Shown: positions 1 through 11,832, counted from the first letter of the stretch. The stretch is DNA of 64,000 nt from Leptobrachium leishanense (GCA_009667805.1 CM019064.1:75080400-75144399), one strand, 5' to 3'. Notes: generated from the letters alone by a model not told the origin. Program-made: numbers and translations.

Positions 1-55
1 GAATGAAAAGTCACCGAATGTGCGGTGACTTTTCGAATCTCTTTGAATTACCCTG
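1..55 (+). mobile_element. Terminal fragment of MITE family M1
   Basis: The window opens inside the right end of a dispersed element called M1 here. It shows the subterminal hairpin (GTCACCGAA / TGCGGTGAC) and the terminus CTCTTTGAATTACCCTG ending at base 55. The same end closes the long copy at 46840-48128 and, in reverse, opens the copies at 12447 and 50180. It is non-coding. The superfamily is not assigned. Confidence 0.75.
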
Positions 56-1824
56 ATAGACTGCACAATGTGCTAAGTGGGTATTGTTCAATTAATTTTA
101 TAAATTAATTAATATATCCTCCAGGAAAGTTACAGGATTTGTAGATTTCCTTTAGTCTCTCTTTACAACCAGAATTGTTATAGAAGGATGTTTCATATAA
201 ACAGGGCTGAATGAGCCAAAGGGGCTCTTAAAGAGCCAGCTCCCGGCCTATGCCCTATAATAGACCCAGATGTAGCTAATTATTTTGGCACCAAATTCTT
301 TGAATCGACGGGCAATGCCACCACAAGAGGCGCCAAGGCATAGATCAGTGTTACTATTGGTTGTGAGAAGGACACACTAAAAGCACTATGGGAAAGTGAG
401 GGAACTGGGGTAAAGACTTCCCAAACTCTTTCATTCCATTAAATTAAATTGTTAATCTAGTACTGGATTGTTTGAGTAAACTGGGTCTTAACAGGATTGC
501 AGTGTGGACTTTTGTAGTCACTGTTTGGAACAGTGGCAAGGTACAACAAGAATCTTGGAACAGCATCTGGAACTCAAGAGAAAATAATGATAGTGTGATA
601 TCAAGAGAACAGAACACCATAACTGGTAGTATGGAGAAGAGGTGCCTGAGCGATGGTCAAGGGGTGATGCTGTCTTTTATAAAGAAAAGGGCAAGACCAT
701 GTCCTGGCACCCACAACACGGCACATGTGTACTGTACATCTCTGAGAAAATTCTGACCTTGTCATTGATTGCCGTGATATTGCAGTGTCAATGAAGGACA
801 CAGGCACCATCAATGTCTATGTAGGAATGTCGGAGGACACCAGTGTCACCGTCCAATGGCCCAAATTTTTGGAAATGTCAAGACTAGGATCGGGTGAACA
901 ATGTAACCAATTTGCTACAGTGGGAAGGACATGATCAACGTATTGACACGGTACCACATATTTTGAAATCTTACAATACTGGTGTCCTTGGACATGATGC
1001 GATCTTATGCACAAAATATGATTATTGTCCAGTTAATTACAAATATTTTGAGTAGACGCGCTCATAACTTAACAAGACAACTTTTTTTAATACATAACCC
1101 ACCTATCCATGCTGGGCAATATACTTCTCTTATAAGAAAGGATGGCTGGGATTGGTTACACCCTGATTCATGTAGGTGTAGCATGTACAACTCAATGTTT
1201 AGCAGAACAAAGATATACATTTACAAGTATGACAGTAAGGCTAATGTCTTGCTTATTTCCTTGTCCTACATTTTTAATGCGTATTGCAGACTAAAACAAA
1301 GGATTGACTCCTACCTGGGTTTATACAGTTCATTGAGATTTAGGATTTTGAGGTTGATGTTTTGTAGAGATACTATAATAGCCCGTAAGCTCGATCTGGA
1401 CTCCTTCCAGAAGAGTAATCGTTAAATAGCTGACCATAACCTGTGCAAAGATCATTAAGTCATCTTAAAGTAGAGCTAAGTGCTAGAGTTTCTTCCAGTA
1501 TAAATCATTACCTGATGATATGATATAAATTGCATCTTGTAAAATGGTAATGGAATAAAGAAGTGCTTTTGATTTGTAAAAACAAGAGATGACTAAGTGC
1601 CTCCCTTCCCTTTTACCTGTATGTAGAATTACAATGGTTTAAGGTGAACTACTGCACTGAATATATATTTTTTTTATCCAAATGTACCCCATTTGTCTCA
1701 TAGAAATAAGGTGTGAGATAAAGACGTATACACAAAGAACTTGGGAACCATGGCAATATTATGGCAAATCATAACCTCCAAATTCAAGACAGAAGTGGTC
1801 AGTGTTTGTTAGCACCAAACATGT
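56..1824. other. No recognised gene or repeat
   Basis: No coding exon, RNA gene or named repeat is recognised. A 62-codon stop-free stretch lies at about 748-933 (+) with protein-like composition, but it has no start, splice support or family match that I can name. A 147-codon frame at 982-1425 (+) is AT-rich and looks like chance. Confidence 0.5.
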
Positions 1825-1957
1825 CCTCTCCAGTAAGTGTCCTTGGCAAGACACCTAACGGTACATACTCGCCACCCAGGACATACTTGAAAACGAGAGA
1901 AATCTCAATGTATCCTTCCTGGTAAAATCCTTTCACAAAAAAAAAAAAAAAAATGTT
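1825..1957 (+). mobile_element. 5'-truncated V-SINE-like SINE
   Basis: This keeps the core and tail of the tRNA-derived SINE seen nearly complete at 61303-61510 and 63669-63869. It has the core GTGTCCTTGGCAAGACACC, then the block CTTGAAAACGAGAGAAATC, then TTCCTGGTAAAATCC and an A-rich end. The tRNA-like head is missing. Confidence 0.75.
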
Positions 1958-2023
1958 GTCTACTGAAGAACTACAAAGACCGTTTCCTTATGCTATATGA
2001 AAAGGACTTTGAAATCATGATGG

Positions 2024-2170
2024 TCTAGGTCAGGGGTCAGCAACCTTGGCCCTTATATGATTTGGAACTACATCTCCCATGAGGCTCAGTTACTCTTTAG
2101 AATGGCAGAGCTTCATGAGAGATCTAGTTCCAAACATCTGAAGGGTCAAGGTTGCTGACCCCTGACCTAG
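2024..2170. mobile_element. Short palindromic hAT-type MITE
   Basis: Inverted termini CAGGGGTCAGCAACCTT (2031 on) and AAGGTTGCTGACCCCTG (to 2164) flank about 100 bases. The inverted symmetry extends outwards to CTAGGT/ACCTAG. CAGGGGTCRGCAACC is a familiar hAT (Charlie-like) terminus. No clear 8-bp direct repeat is visible outside it, so the exact boundary is uncertain. There is no coding capacity. Confidence 0.75.
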
Positions 2171-2529
2171 TTGCTTGCCTCTAAATTCTTGCTCTACAGT
2201 CAAAATCCTACTCAGACCCTTCACCAGCCATGACAGCTCTCATCCCCATCAGGGAAGGTTCATTTAACACAAATATTTTGTTTCTTAGTATTTTTTTGGG
2301 CTACAATGGCTGTAGACAATGTGCTTACTGAGGAGATCACAATTTTTCCCATGGCTGTTGTTGACTGGCCCTGTTCGGCCAGATAATGCAATGTCACACC
2401 TACATCCAATGGAATTACCTCTTCCCACAACTTTCCCTTTTCAACTGACTAATCACCATGGCAAAAACATTTACAACAGTTGCTGTCTACATCATCCTGA
2501 ATGCACATGCGTGAGGTATATTGGTTATT
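2171..2529. other. No recognised gene or repeat
   Basis: AT-rich sequence with short open frames only. Nothing recognised. Confidence 0.5.
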
Positions 2530-2613
2530 ATTCTTTCTTTATTTATTTATAAAGGATTTTACCAGGAACGATACATTGAGATTTTTCTCGTTTTCAAGTA
2601 TGTCCTGGGTTCA
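2530..2613 (-). mobile_element. SINE tail fragment, reverse orientation
   Basis: Reverse complement of the SINE tail block (CGTTTTCAAGTATGTCCTGG at its right side, ATTTATTTATAAAGG at its left), the same tail as in 1825-1957 and 55070-55147. Only the 3' part is present. Confidence 0.7.
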
Positions 2614-2754
2614 ACAACATTAAATTGTTACAGTTGTCACAGAAATACAAAGTAATAAAATACAAGATATTAAAACTAATAGCACAAATATACAGATTAA
2701 CAGAAAATAAATATATTCACTATGTTGCATGTTTACAGGTGCATTCTGTATATA

Positions 2755-2957
2755 GTCACTATTTATATAGTGCCAACATATTCCGCAGCGCTTAACAATG
2801 GGAAGGCACCAGTATGGGATAACTGAAAAATGAAGGTCTCCAAACTGAGACCTCCCTAATATAACATCTGAATAGATTACTAGACTGTAAACTCCTCTGA
2901 GCAGGGCCCTCTACACCTCTTGTTTCCATCCTATGTCCGTTTATCTGTATCTCGTTC
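2755..2957. repeat. L2/SINE-type 3' tail remnants
   Basis: At 2755-2815 the minus strand carries a GCGCT...GGCACTATATAAAT-like tail. From about 2880 the plus strand carries TAGACTGTAAACTCC...GAGCAGGGCCCTC, which continues after the hAT insertion at 4162-4215 as TGTAAAGCGCTGCGG and CTATATAAATA. This tail resembles the end of the L2 fragment at about 4500-5335. The plus-strand copy was split by the hAT at 2966-4153. Confidence 0.6.
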
Positions 2958-3315
2958 CCTTTGGTCAGTGGCGGAAGTACCAGGGTCGCAGCGGTCGCAG
3001 TTGCGACCGGGCCCTGGCATTCCGCCACTGGAGGGGGGCCCGGCGCCGCCCGCCAGATTCCGGCAATCAGCGCCGGAATCTGGGAGCCGCGCGCTGGCCG
3101 TCCCTCTCCTTGCGAGCGGCCGCTGACATGCAGCTTGGCCGCTCACGTGGGAGAGAAACCACCTGACCAGCGCACGAGATCCTCTCGCGAGACCTCTGCG
3201 CTGATCAGGTGGTTTCCGGCGAGCGGCCAAGACGCATGTTTCCAGCGGCCACTCGCCTCAGAAGAACGGAACACCGGTGGAGCCTGCCCTGGGCCTGGGC
3301 CCTGGGCCAGCAGAG

Positions 3316-4052
3316 GTAAGAGCTGGGGGCAGTATATCCATGAGCTGGGGCAGAGCTGGGGCAGTATATCCATGAGCTGGGGCAGAGCTGGGGCAGTATA
3401 TCCATGAGCTGGGGCATGTCCATGAGCTGGGGCAGAGCTGGGGCAGTATATCCATGAGCTGGGGCATATCCATGAGCTGGGGCAGAGCTGGGGCAGTATA
3501 TCCATGAGCTGGGGCAGAGCTGGGGCAGTATATCCATGAGCTGGGGCAGAGCTGGGGCAGTATATCCATGAGCTGGGCCTGGGGCAGTATATCCATGAGC
3601 TGGGGCAGTATATCCATGAGCTGGGGCAGTATATCCATGAGCTGGGGCAGAGCTGGGGCAGTATATCCATGAGCTGGGGCAGTATATCCATGAGCTGGGG
3701 CAGTATATCCATATGTTGGGGCAGTATATCCATGTGTTGGGGCAGTATATCCATGTGTTGGGGCAGTATATCCATGAGCTGGGGGCAAAAATATCCATGT
3801 GTGAGCTGGGGCAATATATCCATGTGTGGCCTGGGGGCAATATATCCATGTGTGGTCTGGGGGCAATATATGTCCATGTGAGGTCTGGGGGCAATATATG
3901 TCCATGTGAGCTGGGGGCAATATATGTCCATGTGAGCTGGGGGCAATATATATGTCCATGTGAGCTGGGGGCAATATATATGTCCATGTGAGCTGGGGGC
4001 AATATATATATCCATGTGAGCTGGGGGCAATACTATCTTTTTTATATTGCAG
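3316..4052 (+). promoter_or_regulatory. Intron-like interval: splice donor to acceptor enclosing the minisatellite
   Basis: Seen: CAGCAGAG|GTAAGAG at the left edge of the array, and ACTATCTTTTTTATATTGCAG|G just after its right edge. Both match vertebrate splice consensus. Inferred: if the element is transcribed on the plus strand, the array could be removed as an intron of about 737 bases. No transcript evidence is available here. Confidence 0.4.
3320..4029 (+). repeat. 21-bp minisatellite (unit AGTATATCCATGAGCTGGGGC)
   Basis: About thirty tandem units of roughly 18-24 bases run in the G-rich orientation. Early units often contain an extra AGAGCTGGGGC. Middle units change GAGC to TGTTG, and the last units read CAATATATGTCCATGTGAGC. 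Related units form arrays at 21915-23525, 28735-29340 and 34000-34890. Open frames up to about 300 codons across the array are by-products of the unit length. Confidence 0.93.
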
Positions 4053-4499
4053 GAAAAAAAAAAGGTAAAAATATGGATCTTTTTTGGGGGGGGTTGGGGG
4101 GGCCCTTCATGGATTCTTGGACCGGGGCCCTCAGGTTTCTAGTTACACCACTGCCTTTGGTCATTGTAAAGCGCTGCGGAAACTGTTGGTGCTATATAAA
4201 TATCGATAATAATAGACCGTCGAAAGTTCTGGGAGCTACATTGAATGTCAATCAAGCAGAGGTATGATTTGTAGCAACATCTGGATCGAGATACAGACTT
4301 TCATGTTTACACATCCTTTAAATCTTATCCCTTAATGTTTTCATTAATTGCAGCTTTAAGAAGAAAAATACCTGATGCCGTTGAATTTTCGGAAGTTTCT
4401 ATAGAGCTATAGTTTTTCCATTTTTCAGATGATGGTTGTGAATATTGATATCTGATGCTAAATTCTAGATTCGGATGTTCTGTCTATGTTTGAGTCATC

Positions 4500-5335
4500 A
4501 TCCTATGTATTTATTTATGTAAATTGACAAGTTACAGTTAGAAGTATTTATAAAGCGCTAACAAGTTCCGTAGCGCCGTACAATGGGTGAGACAGTATAA
4601 CAAATATAAATACAAGTTAAACACACGGAACAGAAGGAGTGAGGACCCTGCTTGAGAGCTTACAATCTAAGAGAGGGGTGACACATTAGGTGAGGGAAAA
4701 TAGCAGAGTATAGAAAGTAGCAGGGTGCATGTGGGCTGTGTGGAAAGTTGGAGCAAGAAATGTACAGTGGGGGATTATGAAGTGAGCCAATGGGCTTCTC
4801 GAATGTGTTTTCAGAGACTTCTTGAAGGACTGGACAGATGGGGAGAGTCTTATGTTGCGGGGGAGGGAATTCCATAGTCCTGAAGACGAGAGTTGGGGAT
4901 GCGGGTCAGAGGAGACAATAACATTAGAGAGCAGAGCAAAGTGTTCGGGATGGGGTGTACCTGCTAATAAGGGAGGAGATGTAGGCAGGAACATGGTTAT
5001 GGAGAGCTTTGTACGTGAGGATCACTAATTTGATTTGGATTCTAAATGAAACAGGAAGCCAGTCTAGAGATTGACAAAGGGGTGAGATGCGGGAGGTGAG
5101 TTGGATGAGCACAGACGTTCATTACAGACTGCAGAGGGAGAATCTGGGACCTCTTAAGGCTAGCGATAAGGAGGTTACAATAGTCAAGACTGGAGATAAT
5201 AAGAACTTGGATAAGCATTTTAGTAGAGTCCTGATTTAGAAAGGGGTGGACGCGTGCAATGTTTTATAGGTGGAAGTAGCAGGATTTGGTTAGGGACTGA
5301 ATGTGAGGAGTGACTCAACATTACAAACCCTTAAA
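4500..5335 (-). pseudogene. L2-type LINE 3' fragment (reverse transcriptase C-terminal part)
   Basis: Read on the minus strand, 5112 to about 4660 encodes in pieces the conserved C-terminal segment of L2/CR1-type LINE reverse transcriptases: LDWLPVSFRI, LTYKALHNHVPAYIS, LWNSLPRNIR and SFKKSLKTH appear in order, but in two frames, so frameshifts are present. Downstream on that strand is the 3' tail (AGATTGTAAGCTC-like, GAGCAGGGTCC, CGGCGCTACGG, GCGCTTTATAAATA), ending near 4500. It is a dead 5'-truncated copy. A short piece of the same tail occurs at 55168-55312. It abuts the intron just upstream of the host exon. Confidence 0.8.
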
Positions 5336-5363
5336 ACCAACCGTTTTTTTACAGTATCAATGA

Positions 5364-5935
<572 letters not shown>

Positions 5936-6108
5936 AGACGAACGCAGTGTTAACGTCCATGTAGCCGCACTTTAGTACGTCCGTGGTAGCAGATAATCAT
6001 GACCAATGAAAGCCCACACACAAAGAACGTCCACGCGGAAGTGCGGTCGCACTATGGACGTGGCAAACGGACGCAGGTTAGCAAGGACATCAAACCGGTT
6101 GGACAGAC
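5936..6108 (+). mobile_element. Left-end fragment of MITE family M3
   Basis: It starts GGCTGAGGTCAGACGAACGC and continues with ACGTCC/GTACGTCCGTGGTAGC blocks also present in the complete copies at 48669-49116 and 52168-52593. The right half is missing. A flanking TAA precedes it. Confidence 0.7.
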
Positions 6109-6169
6109 TGTTAGAATTTTTGATTACCTCCTCCCTTTTATTTTTCTCTAACGTACTATATGTGATGTA

Positions 6170-6800
6170 ATTTGTAGAAAAAGTTTTGCGTCTATTCTCT
6201 AACAGGGTTGATGCGTGGACCAGACGTATCCAGCCTCTTCCATGTATAAAACAAAAGATAAAAGGGTTGTCATTTGCCTTCACCATGTAGCTCCATGCAA
6301 AACAAAATACAATCAAAGGTTTTAGTTTACTTGAATGGCCATTGAGGTGTAAGCCCACTTGCCACGTCAAGGCACCTCTGGTCAGGTGAGTCCTACCTAA
6401 TGAAACCAAAAGCTGCTTTCTAAGCAACCACACATGCTCATGCTGCTTATCAGTCATGAGAGAGACTGGTGGGTTTACATTTATACCCTCACCAGGTGCA
6501 ATTCCACGTTGAGATTAAAAAGAAAAACACGGAATGAGGCAGCTGTCTTTCCGTGTTTTTCTTTTTAATCCCAAAGTATCTCGCATGACTGATAAGCAGC
6601 ATGAGCATATGAGGTTGATTAGAAAGCAGCTTTTTGTTTCATTAGGTGGGACTCACCTGACCAAAGGTGCCGTAACGAGGCAGGTGAGCTTACACTTTAA
6701 TGGCCATTCAAGTAAACTAAAACTTCTGATTTATTTTTCGCATGGAACTACAGGAGTGACTGCTAATGGCAACCTTTTTTTCTTGTTATGTGATGTAATT
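6170..6800. repeat. Large imperfect inverted duplication
   Basis: About 6290-6465 and 6570-6740 are reverse complements of each other with scattered changes. Shared landmarks are AGTTTACTTGAATGGCCATT (left arm, about 6324) and AATGGCCATTCAAGTAAACT (right arm), plus GGTCAGGTGAGTCC / GGACTCACCTGACC-like blocks. A near-perfect hairpin sits at the centre (about 6513-6572: AAAAAGAAAAACACGG / CCGTGTTTTTCTTTTT). Arms are at least 170 bases. It is probably two copies of one repeat in tail-to-tail orientation, or a foldback element. Confidence 0.75.
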
Positions 6801-8625
6801 TGTTGGTCCTGCATGACTCTTTTTCATTTTGCGATACTTAGCATATGTATGAAACTTCAAGAATAAAGAACTGAAGAAAAAAAAAAGACAAAAACACATA
6901 ATTGGTGTCATGCCCCCTTACCTCTCATCGTGCAGCCAACTACAAAATTATATAATGTAAAGGTAACTTTTGAAGAATCTTAGTAAATATATATTTTATA
7001 GACATTTCAAATCCATTTAAATACATAAGTGTGTGTGTGTGTGTGTGTGCGCCTCTATGGATGGATTTACGTACACACATTTACCCATTTGGAAAAATTG
7101 TCTGAACGTTTTCCTCACGCTTATCCACTAAAATGAAATGTGTTCTCTTGCCATGTTCCAGCTTCAGCAAATCAAATTAATTACGGAGCCTTATTACATC
7201 AAACTCATTTACAGTCTACAGTGTACAAAATGTACCCAACAGTTTTCAATGTAATTTACATATGAGAGGATAAAGCAACAATTATCTGATGCTGCTTCGA
7301 TTCTCCAATTATGAAGGTTTCCTTTTTACACTTCTAATTGAGCTCCCTTCAAAACCGCTTTTCTCATCACGTTGCTTGTAAATTAGGTCACTAGTTACCG
7401 TTTTCTTCAATTTATATTTTAAATTATAACAAGACCGTATCACCTGGTAATGCCACTCCAATAATATTAATGGAAAAATCGTGTTTTCTATTTTAATCTT
7501 TTCTAGAAAATGCTATTAGTGAGTTAAATGAGAATATTGCTTGTACATAATGTAATAACTAAGCCATGTATAACTTAAACAGCAGTGAATTACTTCATTT
7601 TAGAGGGACAGGAAAGAAAATTTTTACTCTTACAATAAAGCACCGATTTTTTATTTTTTATTTTTTTTGTTAATGAACCTCTGCCATGACATACGTAGAA
7701 TATGCGTAGTTTCTTAGAGTTATCACAAAAAGAAAAAAGGCGGATGCTCAGCGCTCACGTGTTATCCAAAAGACTGTATGCACATGTAGCGCTGTGTTAG
7801 TCTGGCTCTATGGACTGAGTTGTTGCTGCCACTAGAGGGAGACAGAGCTTAGACATGTCAAGGACTATGCAGGACTAAAAGACTCTATCTCCCAGAGACC
7901 TTTGCGAAGAGGACAGGAAGGCTGGCGCCAGGAAAGACAAAATTATAATGGCATCCATATTCTGCCCTTTTGATAATGTCATGAAGGGGACAAATATAAA
8001 ATAAAGCGTAGTAACACAGAGGCTGCGAAACATGATGCAAGTCTGATAGAAGAATAAAAGGTGTAAGTGTCTGATCTGAGTGTTGCATTTTCTAGTCTGT
8101 TAATGCCATTCAATGCACCACACTAGCCACACACCCAGGATCGACGCACTAAAGGGAGGGTCTGTAACTGGTGTTACCACAATGCTACCACAATGCTCTG
8201 CAGTAATACGGCACTGTCTCCACTTGGGATGCATCTGCCACGCTGCAGCTCAGGTGAGGTGACACTACTGCAGGTGAGTTACTGGAGTGCAGTAAGATCC
8301 TGCCTGGTAGTGTCATCTGCAGGGTGTCACCCAGGTCCATCCTGCACCTACTTTCCCTCGACCTGTTCACTGCAGATGCCCGCAGATAAGAGCTGGAGCA
8401 ATACTCACAGTTTGCTTGTTCATACATCGCGCAATGCACTATAATGCTGAATTCTGCGCTGCGGATCACTCTCTCTCTCCTGTCTGTCCTCAGCGAAGGC
8501 AGCTCTAGACCTGGTCAGGTTGAGGCGAAACTGAAATGAATGGCCATAGGACTAGAGATGAGACTTTTTACCAAGCGTTTTAGATGACGTTACAAATCTA
8601 TCAGGACCTTTTTTTCCCTCCCCTT
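6801..8625. other. AT-rich region without recognised genes; (GT)n and a possible LTR remnant
   Basis: A (GT)n microsatellite lies near 7030-7050. From about 7789 a stretch begins TGTAGCGCTGTG, the same nine bases that start the solo-LTR-like element at 16873, and it includes AATAAAG-like signals near 8000. Its right end was not found. No coding exon was recognised. Confidence 0.4.
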
Positions 8626-9812
8626 AAAAAGACACCCGCACACCCTGAATATATGGAGGAACCCCTAAAAAGACACAAGCACACCCTGAATATATGGAGG
8701 AACCCCTAAAAAGACACAAGCACACCCTGAATATATGGAGGAGCCCCTAAAAAGACACAAGCACACCCTGAATATATGGAGGAGCCCCTAAAAAGACACA
8801 AGCACACCCTGAATATATGGAGGAGCCCCTAAAAAGACACAAGCACACGCTGAATATATGGAGGAACCCCTAAAAACACACCCACACACCCTGAATATAT
8901 GGAGGAGCCCCTAAAAAGACACCCGCACACCCTGAATACATGGAGGAGCCTCTAAAAAGACACCCTCACACCCTAAATATATGAAGGAGCCCCTAAAAAC
9001 ACACCCACACACCCTGAATATATGGAGGAGCCCCTAAAAAGACACCCGCACATCCTGAATATGTGGAGGAGCCCCTAAAAGACACCCGCACACCCTGAAT
9101 ATATGGAGGAGCCCCTAAAAGACACCCGCACACCCTGAATATATGGAGGAGCCTCTAAAAAGACACCCGCACACCCTGAATACATGGAGGAGCCTCTAAA
9201 AAGACACCCGCACACCCTGAATATATGAACCCCTAAAAAAAGACACCTGCACACCCTGAATATATGGAGGAGCCCCTAAAATGACACCCACACACCCTGA
9301 ATACATGGAGGAGCCTCTAAAAAGTCACCCGCACACCCTGAATATATGAAGGAGCCCCTAAAAACACACCCACACACCCTGAATATATGGAGGAGCCCCT
9401 AAAAAACACACACGCACACCCTGAAAATATGGAGGAGCCCCTAAAAAGACACCACACACCCTGAATATATGGAGGAACCCCTAAAAGACACCCACACACC
9501 GTGAATATATGGAGGAACCCCTAAAAGACACCCGCACACCCTGAATATATGGAGGAGCCCCTAAAATGACACCCACACACCATGAATACATGGAGGAGCC
9601 TCTAAAAAGTCACCCGCACACCCTGGATATATGAAGGAGCCCCTAAAAACACACCCACACACCCTGAATACATGGAGGAGCTCCTAAAAACAAACCCGCA
9701 CACCCTGAATATATAGAGGAGCCCCTAAAAAGACACCCACACACCCTGAATATATGGAGGAACCCCTAAAAGACACCCGCACACCCTGAATATATGTAGG
9801 CACCCTTAAAAA
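8626..9812. repeat. 41-bp minisatellite, about 28 units
   Basis: The unit is close to ACACCCTGAATATATGGAGG followed by AGCCCCTAAAAAGACACCCGC. Units vary at the AAGC/CCGC/CCAC position, in the number of A residues, and by GGATATATGAAGG or TACATGG changes. The 60-codon minus-strand frame over it is a repeat shadow. Confidence 0.95.
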
Positions 9813-9828
9813 TAGAAAATTCTTGTAC

Positions 9829-9945
9829 TGTCCCGAATTCTAGAATTAACCCAAACTCTAAAATTATCCCTAAGGGTAACCCTAGCACTAGATTTAACTC
9901 CAAGATTAACCCCTAATGTTAAAATTAATCCATAGTCAAATACAC
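9829..9945. repeat. Degenerate TTAACCC/CTAAAATT-type simple repeat
   Basis: Next to the 41-bp array lie irregular repeats such as GAATTAACCC, AATTATCCCTAAGG, GTAACCCTAGC and GATTAACCCC. It resembles degraded (TAACCC)n but is too irregular to call an interstitial telomere tract. Confidence 0.45.
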
Positions 9946-11175
9946 CCACCCATCACCTCCCCCGCCCAAAAAAAACCAAAAATACAATAGCTTTTTGTTA
10001 AAAAAAAATCTTTATTCATTCTCACCATACACTGATCCAGGAGAGCTTCTCTGTCTCTGTCTCTTCTTGTTCCCGGCCAGCACCACATGCTGCAGTCACG
10101 TGACACCCTGCAGCCAGTCACGTGGTGGGAGAGGAGACAGTGAGGAGCCTGCAGCAAATCATCCTGTTACCAGCGATGAAAAGTGCTGCGGACTGTGCTG
10201 TGAGTGCTGGGCAGTTCCAGGGGGTCACGTGCCCCCCATGCCCCATCCTGCGGACGCCCATGGGTCCGGATAACTATTGTATTCCTGGTATCCAAGGAAA
10301 TAGGGATACGAGACAGGCGGGACAGGAAAAGGGCTGACTGAATTCTTGTTTGCAGATGATGCACAGGAGGCTGAGGTTCATAGTGGGATCTAGAGACCAG
10401 GATACTGGGGACTTGCAGACAGCCTCTGGATAGCAGGCATTAAACACAGGATGCTGGAGACAGTCTGTTTGGCTTGCTGGTTTGAAAACAAATGCAGACG
10501 CCTGCATTTGTTTACCTTTGTCAGTTTTTGCTTGTTCCCCACACTTTTTTGCTCTTTCTTAGTTATGACAATTTCTGAAAAAATAGTTGTGAGCAATAAA
10601 ATCTTAGTGGCTGACTTAAGAACATTGTCTGTGATTGTCTTGACTTGTGATTGTAGAAAGCCACGTAGAATACCAGCAGTGGTTCTACCACTGGTAATCC
10701 TTCCTGGTGCCCAAAGGAATCCAAGGGGACTCGTGCAAGATCTGCATAAGATTTTTTGCACGTGGACCAGTAATTTGTTTGATAATTACTCCCTGTACTC
10801 ATTTATGCTATGAGAGCGTCTCGTCTCTGTATGTTTTCTTGCTTCGAGGTGACCTGATTAACAAAAAGAAGGGTGAGCTACCCTATATCTGGCCAGAAGC
10901 GCAATCACCTAGAGCTGGGACTTGTTAGGCTCTGTATTTGTGATCTTAATCTCAATCCTTTATCGCAATTTACACTATTGGTCTCCCTTCTTCCTTTTTG
11001 TTTTATGTCGTGAGTGATGATAAGGAACTGGAACAGAATTATACGTGATACATTAAATATCCGCCCTGTCTTCATATTTGCACAGAGAATGATTGCACTA
11101 TTTTATTCCTTTTGGCAACAACACTTTCTTATATTTTATCCACCTATTGAGCATTTGTATTGCATTGGACTCTAT
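9946..11175. other. No recognised gene; GC-richer patch with short inverted repeats
   Basis: 10080-10260 has CACGTG/CACGTGA motifs and CTGCAG-rich hairpins typical of MITE interiors. Overlapping short frames exist on both strands (10390-10813), with no recognised protein. Confidence 0.45.
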
Positions 11176-11832
11176 CAGGGTTATTCAAAGAGATCCGAAT
11201 TGTGGCCGAAAGGTAACCAAACGCTGAAATTCAGCATACAGTTACCTTTCCTGGCCATTCAGCTATTCAGAGAGCAGGCAGTTGGCGAATTGACTGCACA
11301 TACAGTGCCTGTTCGTTGCCTGTTCGAGGGCAGTGAAATCCCCATAGGGAAGCAATGCTTTGTCTATTCAGAGAAAAAAAAACAGCTGTGAAAAGTTTCT
11401 GAAATGCCCTGCCATTCGGTGGTTTAATTCGACAGGTTTATTCAGGAGAATCCCATAGGCTTCAATGTTAACAATATTCCCATTTTTATTCAATATCTAA
11501 TAAACCGTTGATTATAATATTCTGCAGTAAAAAGTCTCTTCATTTATAGATTTTTTTTAGGATCTTTTAGGCATATTTTGGGATTTTTTTGCAAACATCT
11601 TTTTTCCATTTTTTTAAAATAGTTTTCTTTTTTCTGTAACGGACCTTTTTATTATCATTCATTGGATCTTATATGTAAATTCCAGACATTTTCGTTCTGT
11701 AGTTTCTTTGCAAACAGCGTTTCACTTTTCAAACATTCAAGCGTACTGGGTTTTTTTTCCGCTCCATTCGTCTGCGGTGTCGGGTTTTTCTGGCGGCTGC
11801 TCTGCGCGGATTGGCTCCTGCTTGGGTTTATT
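11176..11832 (+). mobile_element. M1 copy B, left part
   Basis: It starts CAGGGTTATTCAAAGAG and follows the order of the full copy at 46840: GGTAACC...GTTACCTTTCCTGGCCATTC, CAGTGCCTGTTCG, AGGCTTCAATGTTAA, TTTGCAAACAGCGTTTCAC. It is cut off by the hAT-type element that begins at 11833. Confidence 0.85.

Larger units (their letters stand above)
2966..4153 (+). mobile_element. Non-autonomous hAT element carrying a minisatellite (copy a)
   Basis: The ends CAGTGGCGGAAGTACCAGG and (reverse complement of the right end) CAGTGGTGTAACTAG are imperfect inverted repeats. An exact 8-bp duplication CCTTTGGT flanks the element at 2958-2965 and 4154-4161, the hAT signature. Interior order: a GC-rich left part with large hairpins (about 3128-3240), a splice-donor-like AG|GTAAGA at 3314-3321, a 21-bp minisatellite (3320-4029), a pyrimidine tract with GCAG at 4049-4052, then a GGGGCCC-rich right end. 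There is no transposase. It lies inside an L2/SINE tail. The element at 55715-56403 has related termini and a similar plan. Confidence 0.88.

Noticed and set aside
982..1425. 147-codon plus-strand frame
   Set aside because: AT-rich, no recognisable domain, no splice or promoter context, and no homologous pattern elsewhere in the window.
3143..4030. Open frames of 238-295 codons rich in PAHGY/PQLMDI/CPSSWIY motifs
   Set aside because: They are translations of the 21-bp minisatellite; the unit length keeps several frames open on both strands. The same holds at 21942-23554, 28574-29407 and 33923-35444.
5972..6457. 161-codon minus-strand frame
   Set aside because: It overlaps an M3 fragment and one arm of the inverted duplication; the mirrored arm gives a similar frame (MTDKQHEH...), so it follows the repeat.
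9829..9945. Interstitial telomere repeat
   Set aside because: TTAACCC-like strings are irregular and mixed with AATTC/CTAAAATT; too degenerate to support.
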